A stretch of 64,000 nucleotides of DNA from Desulfovibrio legallii (lineage in GTDB: Bacteria > Desulfobacterota > Desulfovibrionia > Desulfovibrionales > Desulfovibrionaceae). The stretch lies in contig NZ_SIXC01000001.1 in the NCBI RefSeq assembly GCF_004309735.1, forward strand, positions 149,346 to 213,345. Direction: 5' to 3'. The notes beneath the pieces were generated by a model. It saw only the letters and a program-made list of their open reading frames with translations. It had not been told where the DNA came from and searched no databases. Positions within the stretch are counted from its first letter, which is position 1. Every line of letters starts with the position of its first letter. This document shows positions 45,770-53,025 of this stretch, piece by piece. Both the position numbers and the translations under genes were made by a program.

Positions 45770-45799
45770 GGAATACTACCTGTTCGCGCTCGGTGTCAA
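45770..45799 (-). promoter_or_regulatory. Predicted promoter of the ftsH operon
   Basis: On the minus strand TTGACA (45799-45794), 18-bp spacer, TATTCC (45775-45770), about 70 nt upstream of the ftsH ATG. Confidence 0.5.
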
Positions 45800-45962
45800 A
45801 TATCTTTAAAGGGGAACAGCCCCCAAGGGGCGTTGCCTGGGCTTATATAAGTCCGCAACAGCGTTTGGCAATGTGCCATCCTGCAAAAATCGGCCTGAGG
45901 CATCTTGGCCTCGGTACGCACTACCTCTACGACTGGGGCCACAGGCACAGTCTTTAATCCCC

Positions 45963-45991
45963 TTGCGCAGCAGCGTTTTTTTGCCTATGTT
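45963..45991 (+). promoter_or_regulatory. Predicted promoter of selC
   Basis: TTGCGC (45963-45968), 17-bp spacer, TATGTT (45986-45991), with transcription expected a few bases before the mature tRNA 5' end. The 160 bases between it and the ftsH promoter hold no gene. Confidence 0.5.
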
Positions 45992-46002
45992 GCCTTCAGC
46001 GC

Positions 46003-46096
46003 GGAGGCGTTTCGTCACCGGTGTGGCGCCCGGTCTTCAAAACCGGTGGCAGGCTTTACGGTCTGCGGTAGGTTCGACCCCTATGCGCCTCCGCCA
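46003..46096 (+). tRNA. selC: tRNA-Sec (anticodon TCA)
   Basis: 94 bases including an encoded CCA. The 8-bp acceptor stem pairs GGAGGCGT with GCGCCTCC (one G-T), the anticodon stem CCGGT/ACCGG encloses CTTCAAA with anticodon TCA at 46037-46039, the long variable arm follows, and the T-loop is GGTTCGACCCC. The layout matches E. coli selC. It decodes in-frame UGA as selenocysteine together with SelB and a SECIS element; selA, selB and selD are not in this window. Confidence 0.93.
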
Positions 46097-46138
46097 AGTT
46101 TGCTCAGTGCCGCCATTATCCAGGACGGTTTCAGCTAA

Positions 46139-46172
46139 CCCCTTTGAGGCCTTGCTGCAGAGGGGGCTTTTT
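46139..46172 (+). terminator. Intrinsic terminator of selC
   Basis: CCCCTTTG (46139-46146) and CAGAGGGG (46158-46165) pair with one G-T, then GC and TTTTT. Confidence 0.75.
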
Positions 46173-46292
46173 ATATTGCCGCTCTTTGCAACGCTTTTCG
46201 CTGCACTGTCGGCCGTCACAAGCGCGACCGCTTCTCTTTGAGGTTGGGGGAAATCGGTCCGCAGCTCTGTCGGAAAAACTGCCCGTTGAAGG

Positions 46293-46365
46293 GGCTTGCC
46301 CCCGTCTTTGGTGTAGAGCCGTCTTTGGTGTAGAGCCGGCTTGCCCCCGTCTTTGGTGTAGAGCC
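46293..46365 (+). repeat. Short tandem/direct repeats between two tRNA genes
   Basis: The 17-mer GTCTTTGGTGTAGAGCC occurs three times (46304, 46321, 46349). Two of these are part of a perfect 28-bp unit beginning GGCTTGCCCCC (46293-46320 and 46338-46365). Confidence 0.85.
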
Positions 46366-46385
46366 CCTACAGGCAGCACAAAAAA

Positions 46386-46426
46386 CAAAGAGCCCCAAGG
46401 CCTTTTAGACAACCTTGGGGCTCTTT
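46386..46426 (-). terminator. Intrinsic terminator of tRNA-Met
   Basis: AAGAGCCCCAAGG and CCTTGGGGCTCTT arms; on the minus strand the hairpin is followed by TTTGTTTTTTG. It starts about 11 nt after the tRNA 3' end. Confidence 0.85.
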
Positions 46427-46436
46427 GACAAATTTG

Positions 46437-46513
46437 TGGTAGCAAGGGAGGGATTTGAACCCCCGACACTGCGGGTATGAACCGCATGCTCTAACCAACT
46501 GAGCTACCTTGCC
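46437..46513 (-). tRNA. tRNA-Met (anticodon CAT)
   Basis: 77 bases including encoded CCA. Acceptor GGCAAGG/CCTTGCT, D-arm AGCTCAGTTGGTTAGAGC, anticodon loop TTCATAC with CAT at 46479-46477, T-arm GGGGGTTCAAATCCCTC. The first base pair is G-T rather than a mismatch, favouring the elongator over the initiator. A tRNA-Ile with lysidine-modified CAT is an alternative I cannot exclude. Confidence 0.9.
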
Positions 46514-46544
46514 ATGTCAGCCGCTGTTCAACGGCGCGACGCAT

Positions 46545-46573
46545 TCAATACAAAATTTGCGTGCCGCTGGCAA
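46545..46573 (-). promoter_or_regulatory. Predicted promoter of tRNA-Met
   Basis: On the minus strand TTGCCA (46573-46568), 17-bp spacer, TATTGA (46550-46545), giving a leader of about 25-30 nt before the tRNA. Confidence 0.55.
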
Positions 46574-46590
46574 GAATTTTTTTACAGAAA

Positions 46591-47388
46591 TCAGTAGACC
46601 ATGAAAAAATAAACCAGCGGGGCCAGCACCAGCCGGTATACGGCAAAGGGGATGAGGGTCATGCGCCCCACCAGGGCCACAAAGGCCTTTACGGCCACCA
46701 GGGCGGAAAGAAACGAACCGATCATGCCCACAGCAAAAAAAGGCAGGTCTGCCGCGGAAAACAGGCTCCAGCTTTTGAGCAGATCGTAGCCCGTGGCCGC
46801 CACCATGATGGGTACGGCCGCGATGAACGAATACTCCGCCGCCAACGGCCGCTTGGCCCCCAGCATCATGCCGCCCATGATGGTGGCCGCCGAGCGTGAA
46901 AAGCCCGGCCACAGGGCCAGACACTGGAAGCAGCCGATGCCCAGCGCCAGGCGCGGCGTCATATCGTCCAGGGTGATGCAGGTAGGCCGAAACTTGCGCC
47001 TTTCCACCAAGATCATGCAGAACGCGCCCACCACCAAGGCCAGCAGCACGGTGCCCGGACGGAACAGGTATTCCTTGATATAATCGTGCACAAGCAGCCC
47101 CATGACGCAGGCGGGCAGCGAAGTGAGCATCAGTAGGGCAATGCCGCGCATGCCGGCGAAGCGCATGTAGGGCTGTGGCCGCAGCAGCCCCCAGAAGCGC
47201 TGCCGGTACAGCACCGCTACAGCCAGAATGGCCCCCAACTGGATGACCACCTCAAAGGTAGCGGCCCTTTCGCCCACAAAATTGAGCAGATTTCCCACCA
47301 GAATGAGATGCCCGGAAGAGGACACGGGTAAAAATTCCGTAATGCCTTCCACAATACTCAGAATCAGCGCTGTAAGCAGGTTGTCCAT
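46591..47388 (-). CDS. uppP: Undecaprenyl-diphosphatase
   Basis: 265 aa, multi-spanning BacA/UppP family. The two catalytic motifs are intact: EGITEFLPVSSSGHL near the N-terminus and PGFSRSAATIMGG in the middle. It recycles the lipid carrier for peptidoglycan and O-antigen synthesis. ATG 47388 (MDNLLTALIL) follows AGGGAAAAT; the upstream frame to 47427 is not family-like. Confidence 0.95.
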   Translation of the reverse strand: MDNLLTALILSIVEGITEFLPVSSSGHLILVGNLLNFVGERAATFEVVIQLGAILAVAVLYRQRFWGLLRPQPYMRFAGMRGIALLMLTSLPACVMGLLVHDYIKEYLFRPGTVLLALVVGAFCMILVERRKFRPTCITLDDMTPRLALGIGCFQCLALWPGFSRSAATIMGGMMLGAKRPLAAEYSFIAAVPIMVAATGYDLLKSWSLFSAADLPFFAVGMIGSFLSALVAVKAFVALVGRMTLIPFAVYRLVLAPLVYFFMVY

Positions 47389-47469
47389 ATATATTTTCCC
47401 TGGTCGCGCCAGAGGGCGGCGCGACACGGTTCAGCGGTTTAGCAAAAAGACCGCAACCGGGAATCGGCA

Positions 47470-47498
47470 TTGCCAAATCCCGCTGCGGCGGCTATAGT
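47470..47498 (+). promoter_or_regulatory. Predicted promoter of the 63-aa gene
   Basis: TTGCCA (47470-47475), 17-bp spacer, TATAGT (47493-47498). It is one of the best promoter matches in the window, 23 nt upstream of the small gene's ATG. Confidence 0.6.
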
Positions 47499-47520
47499 CA
47501 GGGGAAAAAGGAAGTGTTCC

Positions 47521-47712
47521 ATGAGCAGCATCATGCCACAAGGCGAACTGGTTCGCAAAGCCGCCGCCTACCTGGCGGAGCAACGGGCCGCACATCCCGG
47601 CAAAAGCCTGGCCACGCTTCTGGATGAGGCGGGCATGCGTTTCAACCTCACCCCGCTGGACGCCGCCGCCCTGGAGCGGCTCTTTCGCCAGTCCTGTCAG
47701 GACAAAAGGTAG
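47521..47712 (+). CDS. Small protein of unknown function
   Basis: 63 aa with AAGGAAG 6 nt before the ATG and a strong predicted promoter just upstream. The sequence is soluble and helical (ELVRKAAAYLAEQRAAHPGK, TLLDEAGMRFNLTPLDAAAL, ERLFRQ), with the look of a small helix-turn-helix-like or regulatory protein, but no family is recognised. A hairpin CCGGGCTT/AAGCCCGG (47728-47748) lies 15 nt past the stop. The remaining bases up to metG hold nothing. Confidence 0.65.
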   Translation: MSSIMPQGELVRKAAAYLAEQRAAHPGKSLATLLDEAGMRFNLTPLDAAALERLFRQSCQDKR

Positions 47713-47923
47713 CAACGGCCGCTTCCACCGGGCTTATGTAAAGCCCGGCCCTGGTCAGACTGGGCCTGGTTGGCATAGTATAGGTCGGATCGCCGGGCCT
47801 GCTCCCTTTGGAATCCGTACAGCCGAGGCCGCCTTCGGCAATGCCCGTCAGGCTCCGGCGCACTCCATTTATTGGCCGTAAACGGCGCCCGGTCGCGGCA
47901 GGTTCGCACCGGGCGCACAGGCC

Positions 47924-49939
47924 TTACGCAATCCGCCCGCCGTTGGGCACGGGCTTATCCACGCTGAGCAGGGCCAGCGTCGCGTCGTCTCCAGCCGTCA
48001 GCACCATTCCCTGAGAAACCAGCCCACGGATGGTGCGCGGCGGCAGATTGAGGATGGCGCAGACCTGACGGCCCACCAAGGCTTCAGGCGCATAATGCGC
48101 CGCCAGGCCGGAGAGTATCTGCCGGGGCTCGGCTTCGCCGAAGTCTATTTCCAGTTTCAGGATGCGGTCGGCGTTGGGGTGTTTTTCCGCCCGCAGCACC
48201 GTGCCTACCCGCAGGTCCAGAGCCTGAAACCGGCTGAATTCCACCAGCTCTTTTCCCGCCCCGTCCGTTCCGGTCGCCACAGTGGCCGGAGTTTTTTTGT
48301 CGGCAGGCTTTTTAGTCTCCTGCACGGCTTTGGCTGTACTTTTTTTGTCGGTAGGCGCTTGCGCGTCCTTTTTGACCTCGATGCGCGGAAAGAGGTTGGA
48401 GGTCGCCGCCAGGGTTGTGCCCGGCGCGAGCCCGTCAAAAGTGTCCACCTCGTCTTCCAGCCGGGGCACGGGAGGCGCTTTGGGCGGCACCGTCTGCCCC
48501 AGCTGCTCCAGCATGCGGGCCGCAGCCGTGGGCATGACCGGCCAGAGGCAGAGGGCCGTCTTGCGCATGGCCGAAAGCAGCACATACATCACCGTACCGA
48601 GCCGCTCCATATTACCCTGCTTGTACAGAGTCCAGGGGGCCTGAACATCTACATATTTGTTCAAGGCGCGCACCAGTTCCCACAAGGATTCCAGCCCCTG
48701 CGCAAACTGCACGTTGCCGAAAAGCTGCGTAAAATTCCGCATGGCCGTGGCGCAGAGCTCCACAACGGCCAGATCCGCCTCCTGAAAAGCCGCGGGGCGG
48801 GGCACGACGCTGCCAAAATATTTGCCGCTCATGGACAGCACCCGGCTGAAGAGGTTGCCCAGGTCGTTGGCCAGGTCTGCATTGATACGGCCTGTAAGGG
48901 CCTCATCGCTGAAGCTGGCGTCGGAACCGAAGTGCATTTCACGCAGCAGAAAGTAGCGGAAAGCGTCTGCGCCGAAGCGTGCGCTCATGGCCTCCGGCTC
49001 CACCACATTGCCCAGGGATTTTGACATCTTGGTGTCGCGCACCAGCCAATAGCCGTGCACGTTGAGGTGGCGGTAGAGAGGCAGGCCGGCGGCCTTGAGC
49101 ATGGTGGGCCAGAACACGGCGTGGGGTTTGAGAATATCCTTGGCCACCAGATGTTCGCCGGGCCAGTAGCGGGGGTAGTCTGCGCCGTCGGGCCAGCCCA
49201 GAGCGCTGATGTAGTTGAGCAGGGCGTCAAACCAGACGTAACAGACGTAGTCCTTGTCAAAGGGCAGCTCTATGCCCCAGGTCAGGCGCGATTTGGGCCG
49301 CGAGATGCAAAGGTCTTCCAGCGCGCCTGATTCCAGCATGGCCAGCACTTCAGAGCGGTAGCGCTCCGGCCGGATAAAGGAGGGGTTCTCCTCAATGTGC
49401 TGTTTGAGCCAGGGCAGATACTTGGACATGCGGAAAAAATAATTTTTTTCGCTGATGTATTCCGGCTTGGTCAAATGCTGAGGACAGAGGCCGTTTTCCA
49501 GCTCTTTTTCCGTATAAAAGCGTTCGCAGCCGTAGCAGTAGTGCCCGCCGAACTCGCCGAAGTAAATGTCGCCCCGGTCGTAAACCCGTTGCAGAAAGGT
49601 CTGTACCGCAGCCATGTGCTGCGGGTCTGTGGTGCGCACAAAGCGGTCGTTGGCTATATCCAGGTGGGGCCAGAGGGCCTGGAAGCGGCCGCTGATGTCG
49701 TCTACAAACTCCTTGGGCGTTTTGCCCAGCTTTTCCGCCGCCTGCACGATCTTGTCGCCGTGCTCGTCTGTGCCGGTAAGAAAGAGCGTGTCCTCGCCCA
49801 GCAGTTTGTGGTAGCGGGCCATGGCGTCGGCCACCACCGTGGTATAGGCGTGCCCCAGATGGGGGCGGGCATTGACGTAGTAAATGGGCGTGGTGATGAA
49901 ATAGCTGTTCACGGGGGGCTCCGTTGCTTGTGACGTCAT
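47924..49939 (-). CDS. metG: Methionyl-tRNA synthetase
   Basis: 671 aa class I synthetase. HIGH motif HLGH (27-30), zinc knuckle CYGC with LCPQH, KMSKS near residue 303, anticodon-binding helices (about 370-520), then a Lys/Ala/Pro-rich linker and a C-terminal EMAPII/Trbp111-type tRNA-binding domain (about 565-671: FQALDLRVGTVL, HPNADRILKL). The start overlaps the ricT stop by 4 nt. Confidence 0.96.
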   Translation of the reverse strand: MTSQATEPPVNSYFITTPIYYVNARPHLGHAYTTVVADAMARYHKLLGEDTLFLTGTDEHGDKIVQAAEKLGKTPKEFVDDISGRFQALWPHLDIANDRFVRTTDPQHMAAVQTFLQRVYDRGDIYFGEFGGHYCYGCERFYTEKELENGLCPQHLTKPEYISEKNYFFRMSKYLPWLKQHIEENPSFIRPERYRSEVLAMLESGALEDLCISRPKSRLTWGIELPFDKDYVCYVWFDALLNYISALGWPDGADYPRYWPGEHLVAKDILKPHAVFWPTMLKAAGLPLYRHLNVHGYWLVRDTKMSKSLGNVVEPEAMSARFGADAFRYFLLREMHFGSDASFSDEALTGRINADLANDLGNLFSRVLSMSGKYFGSVVPRPAAFQEADLAVVELCATAMRNFTQLFGNVQFAQGLESLWELVRALNKYVDVQAPWTLYKQGNMERLGTVMYVLLSAMRKTALCLWPVMPTAAARMLEQLGQTVPPKAPPVPRLEDEVDTFDGLAPGTTLAATSNLFPRIEVKKDAQAPTDKKSTAKAVQETKKPADKKTPATVATGTDGAGKELVEFSRFQALDLRVGTVLRAEKHPNADRILKLEIDFGEAEPRQILSGLAAHYAPEALVGRQVCAILNLPPRTIRGLVSQGMVLTAGDDATLALLSVDKPVPNGGRIA

Positions 49940-51003
49940 TGATCTGCTTCAGAGGTTTGCGGTTTACGGCGGCGTTTGCGACGCGGCTTGCCGACCCCGG
50001 CCTGGGCCGGATCGCCTGCAGCGCTTGTGTCGCCCGTTGCGGCAGGGGCGCACTCCGCTCCTTCAGGCGCAAAGTCATGGTCCACGCTGTCCACAGTTTC
50101 CGGAGAAACGGAAACCACCAGCAAACCGTCGCCCTGCGGCGGCCTGGCGGGCTGTCGCCCCTGCGCGGCGGCATTCTGCGGCGCTTCGGGACGGAAAGGA
50201 GAAAGGGCCTGCCATTCATCCAGATGAATTTCCTGCTCCTCGCCGCTTTCTGTCAGCACCGCTATGGAATTGCGGAACAGGTTGGCCCGCAAGACCTTCA
50301 TGGGGCCCTTATCCGTCTGATAGCGTTTGCCCAGACGGGGACAATGGCGATGGAAATTGTCGTAATTTTCCTGCTCATAGGCCAGGCAGCAGAGCAGGCG
50401 ACCGCAGATCCCGGAAATTTTTGCGGGGTTCAGAAAAAGGTTTTGTTCCTTGGCCATACGGATAGTCACAGGGGCGAACTTGCGCAGGTAGCGGCGGCAG
50501 CAGCAGACCATGCCGCAGTTGCCCACGGCCCCCACCATCTGGGTTTCGTGGCGCACGCCGATCTGGCGCAGCTCAATACGCGCCCGGTATTCGCGCACCA
50601 GATCCTTGACCAGGTCGCGGAAGTCAATGCGGGCGGGCGCGGTGAAGTAAAAAATCAGCTTGCTGCGGTCAAAAAAAACTTCCACATCTACCAGCTTCAT
50701 ATCCATGCGGCGTTCACGGATACAGCGGCGGCAAAAGGCCGTGGCTTCAGCGGCCAGACGGTCATTCTCCTCCCCCTGGCAGATATCTTCCGGGCTGGCT
50801 TGACGCAGAATCTGCGGCAGATCTTCGTCGCTCCGCCCTTCCGGCAGTTCTGCCGGGCCGGAAACCACGCGGCCCAGAGCTGAACCCTGTTCCGCAGCAA
50901 CAAGCACGTAGTCTCCCGCCTTGAGCTCAAACGGCCCCTGATAGTAACTGGTCTGCCCCAAAGGGCGGGAGCGGACGCCATACACGGGCGAGGACATGGG
51001 CAC
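49936..51003 (-). CDS. ricT: PSP1-domain protein RicT/YaaT
   Basis: About 355 aa. The PSP1 core includes YYQGPFELKAGDYVLV, a conserved RRDMKLVDVEVFFDRSKLIF-like segment and the Cys cluster GNCGMVCCCRR and CGRLLCC. In B. subtilis RicT (YaaT) forms the Y-complex with RicA/RicF, binds Fe-S clusters and helps RNase Y processing. Here the C-terminal 80 residues are a Pro/Ala-rich, finally basic tail. GTG 51003 has AAAGG 6 nt upstream; ATG 50997 is the alternative start. Pairing with metG is also found in Firmicutes. Confidence 0.85.
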   Translation of the reverse strand: MPMSSPVYGVRSRPLGQTSYYQGPFELKAGDYVLVAAEQGSALGRVVSGPAELPEGRSDEDLPQILRQASPEDICQGEENDRLAAEATAFCRRCIRERRMDMKLVDVEVFFDRSKLIFYFTAPARIDFRDLVKDLVREYRARIELRQIGVRHETQMVGAVGNCGMVCCCRRYLRKFAPVTIRMAKEQNLFLNPAKISGICGRLLCCLAYEQENYDNFHRHCPRLGKRYQTDKGPMKVLRANLFRNSIAVLTESGEEQEIHLDEWQALSPFRPEAPQNAAAQGRQPARPPQGDGLLVVSVSPETVDSVDHDFAPEGAECAPAATGDTSAAGDPAQAGVGKPRRKRRRKPQTSEADQ

Positions 51004-51145
51004 GGCACACCTTTTATTAAAAGATTTCCAAAACAATTCTTTTCGGCCATTACCGCCCCGCTGTCAACTCCGCCCTCACGGCGCGGGCCGCGCCTTGCCT
51101 TCACCCCGCCCCTGCCGTACACTGGCAGGAGAGGAAGGTATAGCC

Positions 51146-51715
51146 ATGATCACACGCGATTCTGCCCTGCACTTGCTGGAGGAACACCGCACCCCGCCCG
51201 CCCTGCTGCAGCACGCCCTGGCCTCGGAGGCCATTTTGCGGGCCCTGGCGCGACATTTTGGGGAAGACGAAGAGCTCTGGGGCCTCACCGGTCTGCTCCA
51301 CGATCTGGACTACCCCGCCACGGTTGAAACCCCCGAACGGCACGGTCTGGACAGCGCGGAGCTTTTGCGCCACAGCCTGCCCGAACCCGCCCTTGCAGCT
51401 ATTCGCGCCCATAACGGCGAGATGAACGGCGTCGCCCCCCAAAGCCGCTTTGACTACGCCCTGCGCTGCGGCGAAACGGTCACCGGGCTTATCAGCGCCG
51501 CGGCGCTCATGCGACCCACGGGGCTGGAAGGCATGGAACCCAAGAGCATCAAAAAAAAGATGAAAGACAAAGCCTTTGCCGCCAGCGTCAGCCGTGACAA
51601 CATCCGCCAGTGCGCCGAAGCCGGGCTGGAACTGGACGCTTTTTTGAGCCTGGCTATTGAAGCCATGCGCGGCATTGCCCCGCAGCTGGGCCTGGTCAAG
51701 GAGGTGCGCCCATGA
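51146..51715 (+). CDS. HD-domain phosphohydrolase
   Basis: 189 aa. The HD motif is LLHDLDYP, preceded by HALASEAILRALARHFG and followed by LDSAELLRHSLP and AAIRAHNGEMNG, consistent with an HDIG-type metal-dependent phosphohydrolase. Substrate unknown. GAGAGGAAGG precedes the ATG. It overlaps pfk by 4 nt and heads a four-gene coupled operon. Confidence 0.85.
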   Translation: MITRDSALHLLEEHRTPPALLQHALASEAILRALARHFGEDEELWGLTGLLHDLDYPATVETPERHGLDSAELLRHSLPEPALAAIRAHNGEMNGVAPQSRFDYALRCGETVTGLISAAALMRPTGLEGMEPKSIKKKMKDKAFAASVSRDNIRQCAEAGLELDAFLSLAIEAMRGIAPQLGLVKEVRP

Positions 51716-53025
51716 CGTCCCCTGAAGCCGCCGTCCTGCAGACGGAAATCCGCACCCTGGGCCCCTGCAAACTGGATTCCGCCTTACCCTACCGCACCTG
51801 GGCCGATGACAAAATCGTGCGGATTTTTGTGGATGAGGAACTTTCCGATGAAGCCGCGACCCCTTTCGGCGTCTGTCTGGAGGCCGCAGGCCCGCGCAAA
51901 AAGCTCTACTTTGACCCCACCAGGGCAAAATGCGCCATCGTCACCTGCGGCGGTCTCTGTCCGGGCATCAACGACGTCATCCGGGCCATTGTTATGGAGG
52001 CCTTTCACGCCTACCATGTGCCCTCGGTGCTGGGCATTCCCTACGGGCTGGAGGGCTTTATCCCTAACTACGGCCACACTCCCCTGGAGCTGACCCCCGC
52101 CGTTGTGGCGGACATTCACCGTTTTGGCGGCACTATGCTGGGGTCTTCGCGCGGGCCGCAGGCGCCCGAAGAAATCGTGGACACTCTGGAACGCAGCAAC
52201 GTCAACGCATTGTTCGTCATCGGCGGCGACGGCACCATGAAGGCCGCCCAGGCCATCAGCGCCGAAGTGCAGACCCGCGGCCTCAGAATTGCCGTCATCG
52301 GCATCCCCAAAACCATTGACAACGACATTAACTTCATCCCCCAGTCCTTTGGCTTTGAAACCGCCGCCTTCAAGGCCACAGAGGCCATTGAATGCGCCCA
52401 TACTGAAGCCTGCGGCGTGCCCAACGGCATTGGTCTGGTCAAACTCATGGGGCGGGAGTCGGGCTTCATCGCCGCACGCGCGGCCCTTGCCCTGAAGGAA
52501 GTAAACTTCGTCCTCATCCCTGAAGCTCCCTTTGCCCTTGAAGGACAAGGCGGCCTGCTGCCCGCGCTGGAAGAACGCCTGCGTCGGCGCGGCCACGCCG
52601 TCATTGTGGCCGCCGAAGGGGCCGGGCAGCACCTGCTGGACCAGCAGTCCGGCACAGACGCCTCGGGCAACCCCGTGCTGGGCGACGTGGCCACCCTGCT
52701 GCGCGGCGCCATGACCAAATACCTGAACGCGCGCGGCCTGGAGCACTCCATCAAATACATTGACCCCAGCTACATTATCCGCTCCGTGCCGGCCAACGCC
52801 AACGACAAGGTCTACTGCGGCTTTTTGGGCCAGTACGCCGTGCACGCGGCCATGGCCGGCCGCACAGACATGGTGGTGGGCAAAATTCAGGACCGCTATG
52901 TGCATCTGCCGCTGGAGCTGGTCACCCGCAAGCGGCGCAAACTCAACATTTATTCCGATCTCTGGCGGGCCGTGCTGGAATCCACCGGGCAAGGCACGTT
53001 GGCGGGCATGCTGCCGCCCCTGTAA
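51712..53025 (+). CDS. pfk: 6-phosphofructokinase
   Basis: 437 aa PFK superfamily enzyme of the longer type. CGGLCPGINDVIRAIV, IPYGLEGF, GGDGTMKAA, PKTIDNDI, GRESGFIAA and VAAEGAGQ are present. GGDGT has Gly where PPi-dependent enzymes usually carry Asp, favouring ATP as donor, while PKTIDND has the Lys usual in PPi-type and plant-type proteins. It phosphorylates fructose-6-phosphate in glycolysis, opposing Fbp (14979-15986). It shares TAATG with addA. Confidence 0.92.
   Translation: MTSPEAAVLQTEIRTLGPCKLDSALPYRTWADDKIVRIFVDEELSDEAATPFGVCLEAAGPRKKLYFDPTRAKCAIVTCGGLCPGINDVIRAIVMEAFHAYHVPSVLGIPYGLEGFIPNYGHTPLELTPAVVADIHRFGGTMLGSSRGPQAPEEIVDTLERSNVNALFVIGGDGTMKAAQAISAEVQTRGLRIAVIGIPKTIDNDINFIPQSFGFETAAFKATEAIECAHTEACGVPNGIGLVKLMGRESGFIAARAALALKEVNFVLIPEAPFALEGQGGLLPALEERLRRRGHAVIVAAEGAGQHLLDQQSGTDASGNPVLGDVATLLRGAMTKYLNARGLEHSIKYIDPSYIIRSVPANANDKVYCGFLGQYAVHAAMAGRTDMVVGKIQDRYVHLPLELVTRKRRKLNIYSDLWRAVLESTGQGTLAGMLPPL

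Noticed and set aside
46293-46365. CRISPR array
   Set aside because: The units are directly adjacent without unique spacers and only two full copies exist.
46144-46428. Small frames spanning the tandem repeats between the tRNA genes
   Set aside because: They read through a terminator and repeats, with no ribosome binding site.
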